The notes below the pieces were generated by a model, which did no database searches, was not told the DNA's origin, and worked only from the letters and a program-made list of their open reading frames with translations. From assembly GCA_937858775.1 (NCBI GenBank), contig CALLYX010000210.1, forward strand, positions 1 through 5,985: DNA of 5,985 nt, read 5' to 3'. A program made the position numbers and the translations under genes. This stretch comes from an uncultured bacterium. GTDB lineage: Bacteria > Auribacterota > Tritonobacteria > UBA1439. Below, one piece after another: positions 1 to 5,707 of this stretch. Position 1 is the first letter of the stretch. Each line of letters begins with the position of its first letter.

Positions 1-596
1 CCCCCCCGCCGCCCGGCCCCGACGCGGATCCCCCTGATGAAGAAAAGGATAGATATCCGCTCGGCGACCAGGGCCGTGTTCCGCGCGATAGCCCCGAGCA
101 GGATGTGGCACTCCCTCGCGGCCGCGAAGAGGGACGGCCGCGTCATCCGGTACGTCCCGTACGTCTCGCGGACCATGAGGCCGAGCATCTTCGCCGTCGC
201 CGGGCCGAGCGCGACCCGCAGGCCCATATCCTCGGCCCCGAGGCGCCCCGCGGCCCGCATCGCCCCGTTGAGCGTGAACGCCCTCGAAATGTAGGCGCCG
301 AACACGACGAAGCAGTAGGCGTGGAAGAGAAAGACCGCCCCCCGTTTCAGCCGGCCGGCGGAGTACGCGCCCCCCCCCGCCGCATCCCCCCCCCCGGTCC
401 AGAACGGGGAGAGGAGAATGAAGAGGAGGGGGAGGATCCACAGCTTCCATGAACCGAACGCGGCGAGGGCGCGGCGGTCGCTCAGCGCAGCGACGAGGAG
501 GAGGCATGCGCCTGCGGCGACGCGCACGCGGATATCCCGCGCGAAGAGCGACGCGGCGAAACATGCGGACGCGAACGCGATTGCGGCCTTTTTCAT
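1..596 (-). CDS. EcfT/CbiQ-like ECF transporter transmembrane component (partial, 3' end outside window)
   Basis: An open frame starts at ATG 596-594 and stays open to the left edge, giving 198 visible residues (begins MKKAAIAFAS, last visible RVGAGRRG). Its ATG overlaps the TGA of the preceding S-component gene (ATGA, 4 bp), with a weak AGG five bases upstream, so it is probably translationally coupled. Hydrophobic segments lie near residues 5-18, 29-38, 50-64 and 87-107. A long, mostly polar/amphipathic stretch follows (about 110-180), then a segment ending FFIRG at about 185-189. In EcfT proteins a long cytoplasmic region with Ala-Arg-Gly-type motifs couples to the ATPases; the IRG here, and perhaps TYRMTR at 148-153, could be the counterparts, but the match is loose. 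The assignment rests mainly on position after an ECF ATPase and an S component. Two pure G runs (10 and 9) code for the Gly-rich loop at 68-76, a place where indels or assembly errors would break the frame. Confidence 0.68.
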   Translation of the reverse strand, partial: MKKAAIAFASACFAASLFARDIRVRVAAGACLLLVAALSDRRALAAFGSWKLWILPLLFILLSPFWTGGGDAAGGGAYSAGRLKRGAVFLFHAYCFVVFGAYISRAFTLNGAMRAAGRLGAEDMGLRVALGPATAKMLGLMVRETYGTYRMTRPSLFAAARECHILLGAIARNTALVAERISILFFIRGIRVGAGRRG

Positions 597-1171
597 TTTC
601 GCCTGAGATACCCCCCGATGCCGACCGCGCACAGCCCGGCGGCGACCCCGATCGCCGCGTGGCCGGCAATCCAGATGGAGAGGAGCTGCACCCAGAGGCC
701 CTCCCCCAGCCCCAACGCCGCCTGGATCCTGTCGACGACCCCCCTGTACGCGTCGAACACCCCCACGCCGTAGGTGAGCCGCTGGGAGATGAGGAAGTGG
801 GGGATCCCCTCCATGCAGCAGGCGACGGGGGCGAGGAGGAGCCCCGGCCCCCCGGCCCCGAGGGATGTGAAGACGATCTCGGCCAGGAGCGCCTCCGCCC
901 CTATCCCGATCGCCGGCGACAGCCTCGCCGCCCCGGCGGAGAAGCATTTCAGGACCGCCGCCACGAGCCCCGTGGAGATCGTCGCGCCGAAGACGGGGGT
1001 GTAGATCCTCTCGGCGGAGAGGATGATCGCCCCGATCGCCGCCATGACCGCGCCCTTGAACGGGACGTCGAAGAGATGCAGACACGTCCCCAGCAGCGTC
1101 TCCACGACGCCCCAGAGGACGCCGAAGACGGTCGTGTAGACGAGGAGCCTGATCCTATCCGCCCTGTGCAT
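593..1171 (-). CDS. Predicted ECF transporter substrate-binding (S) component, substrate unknown
   Basis: This 192-residue, very hydrophobic protein has about six likely membrane segments: residues 8-30, 38-56, 60-78, 85-104, 106-128 and 160-186. That is the size and topology of ECF S components, which bind the substrate in the inner membrane and dock on the T component. Small residues are frequent in the helices (for example FGVLWGVVETLLG at 16-28 and MAAIGAIILSAERIY at 43-57), and conserved-looking charged or polar residues sit within them (E24, H32, K75, E93, E98, E121, H125). I do not recognise it as any S family with a known vitamin or metal substrate. The ATG at 1171 lies inside the end of the ATPase gene (17-bp overlap). 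An in-frame TGA upstream rules out a longer version except from a non-standard codon. The nearest strong ribosome binding site is 24 bases away, which suggests translation by coupling or re-initiation. Calling it an S component is inference from neighbours, length and topology. Confidence 0.72.
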   Translation of the reverse strand: MHRADRIRLLVYTTVFGVLWGVVETLLGTCLHLFDVPFKGAVMAAIGAIILSAERIYTPVFGATISTGLVAAVLKCFSAGAARLSPAIGIGAEALLAEIVFTSLGAGGPGLLLAPVACCMEGIPHFLISQRLTYGVGVFDAYRGVVDRIQAALGLGEGLWVQLLSIWIAGHAAIGVAAGLCAVGIGGYLRRK

Positions 1172-2495
1172 GGGGCCCCGCGTTCATGGTGATCACCTCC
1201 TCGGAGATCCCCGCGATCTCCGCCTCGAGGTGCGAGATGAGGAGGGCGCTCGAGCCGGCGTCCCTCACGGCGGAGAGCGCCGCGCACAGCGCCTCGATCC
1301 CCCCGGCGTCGAGCGCCGCGAAGAGCTCGTCCACGATCAGGAGCTCCGGCGCCCTGAGGAGGGCGCAGAGGAAGGCGACCCTCTGCGCCTCGCCGAAGCT
1401 GAGCGTCTCTACGTCCCTGCCGAGCAGCGGCTCGATGGAGAGGGCGAGCGCGGCGGCCCCCGGGGGGGCCGCCGGCTTCCGCCCGGCCGGGGAACGCGCC
1501 GACTCGACGTTCGCGCCGACCGACTTGTAGAGCAACTGGTGGAACGGGTTCTGTCCAACCATCGCCACGCGTTCCCGGAGCGTCGCCGCGCCGGCCGGCC
1601 GGCCGCCCCACGTGATCACCCCCCGCGAGAGGGGCGCCGCGCCGCAGAGCGCCCTCGCGAGGGAGCTCTTCCCCGAGCCGTTCGGGCCGGTGAGGCCGTA
1701 TATCGCCCCCCTGCGGATCTCGCAGGAGAAGCCGGCGAACGCCTCCTCCCCGCCCTCGTTCACGAACGCCGCATCGTGGACGGCGCAGAGAACGGGCCCG
1801 AACCGCGCCGCCCCCGGCCGGGGCCCGGGGCGGGGGGCGGGGCCGGCGGCGCGTCCCCGCGCCTCCACGAGCCGCCCCCCCTCGAGCGCGTACCGGCTGT
1901 CGATCAGGCCGCCGAACCGCCCGCAGTCGTGCCCGATGAGGAGGATGGAGGAGCCCTCCGCCTTCCGGCGCGAGAGGAGGCGGGCGATCCGCTCCGCGCC
2001 GTCGTCGTCGAGATGGGCCGACGGCTCGTCCAGCAGGATGACGCGTTCGCCGTCGCCCCAGAGGGCGCACGCCGCCACGAGCCGCTGCTTCTCGCCGTAG
2101 GAGAGCTGGTGGACCTTCCTCGCCCGCAGGGCGCCGAGGCCGGCCGCCTCCGCGATCTCGGCTGCGGACCCCCGCGCCTCGCGGCCGTTCGAATAGGAGG
2201 CGAAGAAGGATATCTCCTCCTCCACGCCGTCGCAGAGTATCTGCGCCTCCGGGTTCTGGAGGATCACGGCGGGGCGCCCCCCCGCCCCGGGCCACTCTAT
2301 GGCGCCGGAGAGCTCCCCCTTGACGAAGGCCGGGATTATCCCGGCGAGGACCGCCGCCAGGGTGCTCTTCCCGCTCCCGTTGGGGCCTGTGACCGCGGCG
2401 CACTCCCCCTCGGCGAGGTCGAGGTCGAGGCCGTCGAGGACGAAGCCCCCGGAAGAGGCGTATCTGAAGCGGAGGTCGCGCACCGTGAGGGGCAT
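1155..2495 (-). CDS. Fused ECF transporter ATPase with two ABC domains (EcfA-EcfA')
   Basis: This 446-residue cytoplasmic ATPase carries two complete nucleotide-binding domains in one chain and would power the adjacent membrane components. Domain 1 has Walker A GPNGSGKST (37-45), a Q-loop LQNPEAQI with Q80, signature LSYGEKQR (131-138), Walker B VILLDEP (152-158), D-loop HLD (161-163) and switch histidine H189 in GHD. Domain 2 has Walker A GPNGSGKSS (270-278), Q-loop GQNPFHQ with Q315, signature LSFGEAQR (365-372), Walker B LLIVDE (385-390), D-loop ALD (394-396) and switch histidine H422. The Q-loop QNP...Q and the LS(Y/F)GE signatures are typical of the ECF/Cbi ATPase group. Both sites look catalytically intact; in domain 2 Leu follows the catalytic Glu instead of the usual Pro. 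A Pro/Gly/Arg-rich linker (about 211-230) joins the halves. The gene starts 28 bases after the receptor stop with no clear Shine-Dalgarno sequence. It ends in TAG inside the next gene. Confidence 0.95.
   Translation of the reverse strand: MPLTVRDLRFRYASSGGFVLDGLDLDLAEGECAAVTGPNGSGKSTLAAVLAGIIPAFVKGELSGAIEWPGAGGRPAVILQNPEAQILCDGVEEEISFFASYSNGREARGSAAEIAEAAGLGALRARKVHQLSYGEKQRLVAACALWGDGERVILLDEPSAHLDDDGAERIARLLSRRKAEGSSILLIGHDCGRFGGLIDSRYALEGGRLVEARGRAAGPAPRPGPRPGAARFGPVLCAVHDAAFVNEGGEEAFAGFSCEIRRGAIYGLTGPNGSGKSSLARALCGAAPLSRGVITWGGRPAGAATLRERVAMVGQNPFHQLLYKSVGANVESARSPAGRKPAAPPGAAALALSIEPLLGRDVETLSFGEAQRVAFLCALLRAPELLIVDELFAALDAGGIEALCAALSAVRDAGSSALLISHLEAEIAGISEEVITMNAGPHAQGG
1191..1202 (-). 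promoter_or_regulatory. Very strong Shine-Dalgarno sequence inside the end of the ATPase gene
   Basis: GAGGAGGTGATC is nearly a full complement of the 16S rRNA 3' end. It sits 8 bases before an ATG (1187) in the ATPase frame, Met437, which would give only a 10-codon tail, and 24 bases before the S-component ATG (1171). It may feed ribosomes to the S gene, or be chance from the codons for Glu-Glu-Val-Ile. Confidence 0.4.
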
Positions 2496-2523
2496 GGGCC
2501 GGTTTCGCCGCCGTGCTTGCGGC

Positions 2524-4797
2524 TCAGTACTTGGCGTCTATCCCGAAGAGGACCGTCCTACCCCGCTGCGGGAAGCCGTAGACCGTCTCGTAGTTCCGGT
2601 CCCAGATGTTCTCGATGGAGATGTAACCGTCGAGATAGCGGGTGAGCGGCTGCGTGAACTTGACGTTGCACAGATAGTAGCCCTTCGCCACCTCCTCGTC
2701 AAGCCCCGGGTCCTGCGCGGTGGGGAGCTGCGAGAATATCTTGCTGGTGATCTGCTGCGTGAGATCGATCCTGGTCTCGGTGTACGGGAGCTTATAGCGG
2801 AGGCCCATGTCGATCTTGTGCGCAGGGAGGTCCACCACGTAGTCGGAGGCGTGACCCCTGCTCCGGTCGCGGGCGTGGTTGTAGGTATAGCCGAGGGTGA
2901 AGGCGGCGCGTTCGAACGGTTTGAGCTCCGTGTTGAGCTCGATGCCGTTCATGATGATCTTCCCGTAGTTCCGGTAGATATTCGTGGGATCGGGTCCGTC
3001 GCGGCTGATGTAGTCCCGCAGGTAGTGGTTGAAGTACGCGACCTCCGCCCACGCCATCCCGTCGAAAAAGGAGCGGGAGGCGCCGAGCGTGTAGTTAAGG
3101 CTGGTCTCGGGGTCGAGCTCGGCGTTGCCCCCCTTGCTCGAGTAGAGCTGCTGGAGGGAGGGGAAGCGCCCCTTCCTCGCCAGCGAGGTGAAGAGCTTGG
3201 TCGTGTCCGGAAGGCGGTACTCGAGGCCGCCCATCGGCGTCAGCATATCCTTCAGCCCCGGCCGCTCGTTGTTCCGCCGCCCGGTGAACGCCCCGTCCAT
3301 CTTGCTCGTCGTGTTCCGCTGCGACTTCCAGACGTCGAACCAGTCCCAGCCCATGCCGGCGACGGCGGTCAGGTTCCTGACGAGACGGAACTCGTTCTCG
3401 GCGGCGACCGACCCGGTGTTCGAGAGCGACTCGGAGAACGGCAGGTACGAGTCGTCGCGCTCGCGGTGCGAGTCGATCTTGTAGTGGAAGGCGAGCCGGA
3501 ACGTGTCCCACTTCGTCAGGTCGTAGTCGGCGATGACGCTGTCCCCCACCGAGTAGTCCCTGTAGGCGCTGCGGGCGAGCTTGTCCGTGTAGTCCTCGTC
3601 CGTGTACGACACGAGCGCGTCCTGGTGGTTGTGGAAATAGGCGTTGTTGCGCAGGAGGAACTTCTCCGTGATCCGCTGCTTCGCGTTGAAATCCACCCCC
3701 CAGTCGTCGTACCTGTCGAACCGGGCGAACTGCGAGAAGGCGGGCGGGTCCGGGAAGACGGTGGTGTCGGCGACCGACGGCGGCCAGCCCCACTTGGACA
3801 TGATCCAGTAGGCGTTCACGAAATACTCGGAGTCCTCGGCAGGCGTCACGCCGAATTTCGCCCAGAAACTGTCGGTCTTGAAGCTGGAGTTGCTCCGGAA
3901 ACCGCCGTCGTCGATGACCGCCCGCCGCGGCCCCCCGGGCTTGCTGACAATCGTCCCCTCGGTCGCCTTGAAGTTGTCGGACATCCTCCATGCGCTCGTC
4001 TCGTTGTGCGTGTAGTTGAACCAGTATTTGAAGACCCCCTCCTCCCCCCCCGTCGCCGCCGAGACGCGGTTGTGGTCCTTCTCGCCGAGCTCGACGTTGC
4101 CCCCCAGCGTGAACGGCTTCCCGGCGTTCTTGGTGACGATGTTGATGACGCCGGCCTCGGCGTTCGGGCCGTATATGACGGAGGGGGCCCCCTTGATCAC
4201 CTCGATCTTGGCGATGATGTCGGCCGGGATCTGGTTCAGGTTGAGCTTCCCGTAGTTCGTCTCGTAGTACGGGACGCCGTCGATCAGAACGAGGACCTTC
4301 TCCTGCCCCATCCCGTGGATGCTCACGTCGGGCTCGTTCTTGGCGCCCTGCAGCACCTCCACACCCGTGGCGTAGCGCAGCGCCTCGGCCGCCGTCTTGC
4401 TGTTCGTGGCCGCGATCTTCTCCGCGGAGACCTCGTTGTAGAGGGCGATCTCGTTCGCCTTCGTCTGCCCCGCGACCACGATCTCCCCGAGCGTGTACGG
4501 CACGTAGCCGCTCTCGTTGAAACCGGCGGGGGCGCCCTGGGGGGCGATGATGGAGAGCGGCCCCGCGGGGGTGGCGGCGGGCGACGGGGAGGGGGCGGCC
4601 GCCTGATCCGAGCCCGTCTCCGCGGTCGCGTCCTGAACGGCCGCCGCCGCATCCGCGGCGGGGGCGCCCGGCCCGGTCGCCGGAACCGCCGCGTCGGCCG
4701 GATCCGAAGCCGCCTGGCAGAACGCCGCGCCGCATGGCGCGAGAGCGACACCAAGGATGATCATCGACACCGCCAAGGAGACCCTGCCCGTGCGCAT
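2524..4797 (-). CDS. TonB-dependent outer-membrane receptor
   Basis: This 757-residue outer-membrane barrel imports a scarce ligand into the periplasm using TonB energy. A signal peptide (residues 1 to about 29, MRTGRVSLAV through FCQA) is followed by an unusual Ala/Pro-rich stretch (about 30-90). A candidate TonB box, EIVVAG, lies at 105-110. The plug domain spans about 115-225, with the typical VLVLIDGVPYY (168-178), IEVIKGAPSVIYGPNAEAGVINIVTK (198-223). The remainder is the beta barrel, including ARKGRFPSLQQLYSS...NAELDPETS and a C-terminal NIWDRNYETVYGFPQRGRTVLFGIDAKY, both classic receptor landmarks; the last residue is aromatic. I chose ATG 4797 over TTG 4800 because GGAGG at 4810-4806 is 8 bases from the ATG. 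It is the first gene of the receptor/ECF operon, preceded by a strong promoter carrying a ModE-like operator. Substrate cannot be read from the sequence; the regulation suggests Mo/W or a chelate, while cobalamin or another chelate remains possible. Confidence 0.95.
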   Translation of the reverse strand: MRTGRVSLAVSMIILGVALAPCGAAFCQAASDPADAAVPATGPGAPAADAAAAVQDATAETGSDQAAAPSPSPAATPAGPLSIIAPQGAPAGFNESGYVPYTLGEIVVAGQTKANEIALYNEVSAEKIAATNSKTAAEALRYATGVEVLQGAKNEPDVSIHGMGQEKVLVLIDGVPYYETNYGKLNLNQIPADIIAKIEVIKGAPSVIYGPNAEAGVINIVTKNAGKPFTLGGNVELGEKDHNRVSAATGGEEGVFKYWFNYTHNETSAWRMSDNFKATEGTIVSKPGGPRRAVIDDGGFRSNSSFKTDSFWAKFGVTPAEDSEYFVNAYWIMSKWGWPPSVADTTVFPDPPAFSQFARFDRYDDWGVDFNAKQRITEKFLLRNNAYFHNHQDALVSYTDEDYTDKLARSAYRDYSVGDSVIADYDLTKWDTFRLAFHYKIDSHRERDDSYLPFSESLSNTGSVAAENEFRLVRNLTAVAGMGWDWFDVWKSQRNTTSKMDGAFTGRRNNERPGLKDMLTPMGGLEYRLPDTTKLFTSLARKGRFPSLQQLYSSKGGNAELDPETSLNYTLGASRSFFDGMAWAEVAYFNHYLRDYISRDGPDPTNIYRNYGKIIMNGIELNTELKPFERAAFTLGYTYNHARDRSRGHASDYVVDLPAHKIDMGLRYKLPYTETRIDLTQQITSKIFSQLPTAQDPGLDEEVAKGYYLCNVKFTQPLTRYLDGYISIENIWDRNYETVYGFPQRGRTVLFGIDAKY

Positions 4798-4805
4798 CAA
4801 TGCCC

Positions 4806-4810
4806 CCTCC
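4806..4810 (-). promoter_or_regulatory. Ribosome binding site of the receptor
   Basis: GGAGG on the minus strand, 8 bases before ATG 4797 and 5 before TTG 4800. The spacing and codon favour the ATG. Confidence 0.7.
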
Positions 4811-4833
4811 CTCTGTCCGGCGTCCCCCGCGAC

Positions 4834-4847
4834 CCCCCGCGCGGGGG
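4834..4847. repeat. GC-only palindrome in the receptor mRNA leader
   Basis: CCCCCGCGCGGGGG is a perfect 14-base self-complementary run in the predicted 5' leader, with further CGCG pairing partners outside it. In RNA it would form a very stable hairpin about 25 bases before the ribosome binding site. No U-run follows, so it is not a standard terminator. Confidence 0.4.
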
Positions 4848-4867
4848 CGGCGCGGTATTTTTAGAGG

Positions 4868-4893
4868 CCGATATATATACCGATATATATCGG
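4868..4893. promoter_or_regulatory. ModE-like operator, copy 1 (palindrome over the receptor promoter)
   Basis: CCGATATA-N10-TATATCGG is a perfect inverted repeat that extends to 11-bp arms with a 4-base centre here. It lies on the spacer and -10 of the receptor promoter. Half-sites and spacing are identical to the second copy at 5593-5618. AT-rich TATA-type inverted repeats resemble sites known for ModE-family regulators, and such a regulator is encoded about 110 bases away. The protein-site pairing is inferred. Confidence 0.75.
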
Positions 4894-4901
4894 GGTGTCA
4901 A
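4874..4901 (-). promoter_or_regulatory. Sigma-70-type promoter of the receptor/ECF operon
   Basis: On the minus strand a perfect -35 box TTGACA (4901-4896) is followed after 16 bases by TATATA (4879-4874); a second TATATA register two bases further on is also possible. Transcription would start near 4867, leaving a leader of about 70 bases before the receptor ATG. This is the only place near the operon with a consensus -35. The operator at 4868-4893 covers the spacer and -10, the arrangement expected for repression by blocking RNA polymerase. Confidence 0.75.
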
Positions 4902-4924
4902 CATTATTTTCGGGCATTATTCGG
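4902..4924 (-). repeat. Short direct repeat just upstream of the receptor -35 box
   Basis: On the minus strand CCGAATAATG (4924-4915) is followed by CCGAAAATAATG (4913-4902), the second copy ending directly against the TTGACA. An AT-rich pair of direct repeats in this position could be an UP element or a binding site for a second, activating regulator. It is the only other AT-rich patch in this GC-rich intergenic region. Confidence 0.4.
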
Positions 4925-5006
4925 ACACCGCGATTTCCGGCGCGGCGGACGTGCGGATCGTCTGCGCGCAGGCCGCGCGCGGCGCGGAGGGCGGGGGGGG
5001 GATGGA

Positions 5007-5351
5007 TCAGCGACGGGAGAGGAGGCGTCGGCGGCTGAACGATTTTTCGGCGTGCGCGTTGAGCGCGGAGAGGAATCTGTCGTACTCCTCGATGTAGCGT
5101 TCGGCGAACGGCGTGATCTCCGCCCCGCCGTGTTTCGCGCCGCCCCTCGTGCGGATGACGACCTTGCGCCCCAGGTTCTTCTCGAGGCGGTTGAGGATCT
5201 TCAGCGCCTTGACGTAGGAGAGCTCCATGTCCGCGGCGGCTCGATGGATCGACTTGAATCGCTTGACCCGCCGCAGCAGCCAGACGAGCCCGATACCCAT
5301 GAACCCCTCGCCGCGGGCGTTGACGATGATCACCTTCAGGCGGAGTTTCAT
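5007..5351 (-). CDS. ModE-type winged-helix transcriptional regulator, DNA-binding domain only
   Basis: This 114-residue protein matches the N-terminal DNA-binding domain of ModE (molybdate/tungstate regulators). It has the start MKLRLKVIIVNARGEGFMGIG (like the family's K.W...G...FG.G), the helix-turn-helix SIHRAAADMELSYVKALKILNRLEKNLG (34-61, with the typical AA..M.LSY..A), and the wing with the hallmark RTRGGAKHGGAEITPFAERYIEEY (67-90). E. coli ModE continues into two molybdate-binding domains (about 260 residues in all); here the protein stops after a basic tail (SFSRRRLLSRR), so it has no visible oxyanion pocket. Longer upstream starts in the same frame add Arg/Pro-rich sequence unlike the family, so ATG 5351 is preferred. 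It is encoded just upstream of the receptor/ECF operon in the same direction. Two identical TATA-type palindromes nearby are its likely targets. How it senses the metal, whether by direct contact, a separate Mop-like partner or level alone, is not visible. Confidence 0.87.
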   Translation of the reverse strand: MKLRLKVIIVNARGEGFMGIGLVWLLRRVKRFKSIHRAAADMELSYVKALKILNRLEKNLGRKVVIRTRGGAKHGGAEITPFAERYIEEYDRFLSALNAHAEKSFSRRRLLSRR

Positions 5352-5359
5352 ACGCCGCC

Positions 5360-5389
5360 AGTATACCCCCTCCCCCTGCGCGGGCACAA
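5360..5389 (-). promoter_or_regulatory. Likely promoter of the ModE-type gene
   Basis: TATACT (5365-5360, five of six matches to the -10 consensus) is preceded after an 18-base spacer by TTGTGC (5389-5384, a weak -35). The -10 ends only 8 bases before the ATG at 5351, so transcription would start at or within a few bases of the start codon and the message could be leaderless. The G-rich GGAGG-like string upstream would then lie in the promoter spacer, not in the mRNA. Confidence 0.45.
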
Positions 5390-5487
5390 GGGGAACGCGC
5401 CCGGGGAAACGCCGGTTTTCACGATCCGGGGCGCCATGACCGGGATCCGCCATGGATCTGCGGAGGCCGCGGGGACGCACCCGCGCT

Positions 5488-5509
5488 GGCGCGCCGGCGC
5501 GCCGGCGCG
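5488..5509. repeat. Tandem GGCGCGCC octamers
   Basis: Two complete GGCGCGCC palindromes and a partial third (GGCGCG) in direct succession. It would form alternative hairpins on either strand; no function can be assigned, and it may simply be GC-rich low complexity. Confidence 0.4.
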
Positions 5510-5592
5510 AAACGACAGCCCCGCCGGCCATCCGGTTTCACGGGAGGGTCCGGCGGACGCCCCCGCGGGGCGGGGAAACGGGCCCGCCGCCC

Positions 5593-5618
5593 CCGATATA
5601 CAAGGGCAACTATATCGG
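5593..5618. promoter_or_regulatory. ModE-like operator, copy 2
   Basis: The same CCGATATA-N10-TATATCGG element as at 4868-4893, with an unrelated 10-base centre (CAAGGGCAAC). Conservation of the arms and spacing but not the centre is what a dimeric DNA-binding protein would select. It is 242 bases upstream of the modE-type ATG and 90 bases upstream of the plus-strand peptide. It may control a plus-strand transcript, or the regulator gene from a distance. I see no consensus promoter overlapping it. Confidence 0.65.
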
Positions 5619-5635
5619 TTGCCTCGCCCGGCGCC

Positions 5636-5650
5636 GGTATGGTACATACC
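5636..5650. repeat. Small palindrome GGTATG-GTA-CATACC
   Basis: A perfect 6-base-arm inverted repeat with a 3-base centre lies 17 bases beyond the second ModE-like operator. It overlaps a second one (ATGGT-ACAT-ACCAT, 5639-5652). It falls where a plus-strand -10 or start region for the small peptide would be, so it may be an operator. No regulator is identified. Confidence 0.4.
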
Positions 5651-5696
5651 ATGGGGGCGGGGTCTCCGCGAGGGGCCCCGCCGAATGCGGCGATGC

Positions 5697-5701
5697 GGAG
5701 G
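5697..5701 (+). promoter_or_regulatory. Ribosome binding site of the small plus-strand peptide
   Basis: GGAGG, 6 bases before ATG 5708; this is the main reason to take that frame seriously. Confidence 0.4.
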
Positions 5702-5707
5702 CGGGCC

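Larger units (their letters stand above)
5352..5707. other. Intergenic region between the ModE-type gene and the plus-strand peptide
   Basis: About 356 bases with no credible gene: the open frames here are Arg/Pro/Gly-rich shadows of GC-rich DNA. It holds the likely modE promoter (5360-5389), a small GATCC/GGATC inverted repeat (5444-5458), the GGCGCGCC repeats, the second operator and the GGTATG palindrome. I saw no tRNA or recognisable riboswitch. Confidence 0.6.

Noticed and set aside
4711..4740. Lipoprotein signal (LAPC) at the receptor N-terminus
   Set aside because: Pro before the Cys does not fit a lipobox, and a signal-peptidase I site after FCQA is more plausible for a barrel receptor.
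4798..4800. TTG as the receptor start
   Set aside because: The ATG three bases later is better spaced from GGAGG and begins a normal signal peptide.
4801..4900. Cobalamin or molybdenum-cofactor riboswitch in the receptor leader
   Set aside because: The predicted leader is only about 70 bases, dominated by one GC hairpin, and no known conserved core such as the B12 box was seen.
4972..5001. Rho-independent terminator after the ModE-type gene
   Set aside because: GCCGCGCGCGGC (4972-4983) is self-complementary but has no U-run after it; the neighbouring homopolymer is a run of nine G/C pairs (4993-5001).
2299..5097. A 932-codon open frame on the plus strand opposite the receptor
   Set aside because: It is antisense to the receptor, is Val/Arg/Gly/Asp-rich with no domain, and is the usual shadow of a GC-rich coding strand.
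5007..5531. A longer 174-residue version of the ModE-type protein
   Set aside because: The extra 60 residues are Arg/Pro/Gly-rich and unlike the family; the family-like N-terminus begins at ATG 5351.
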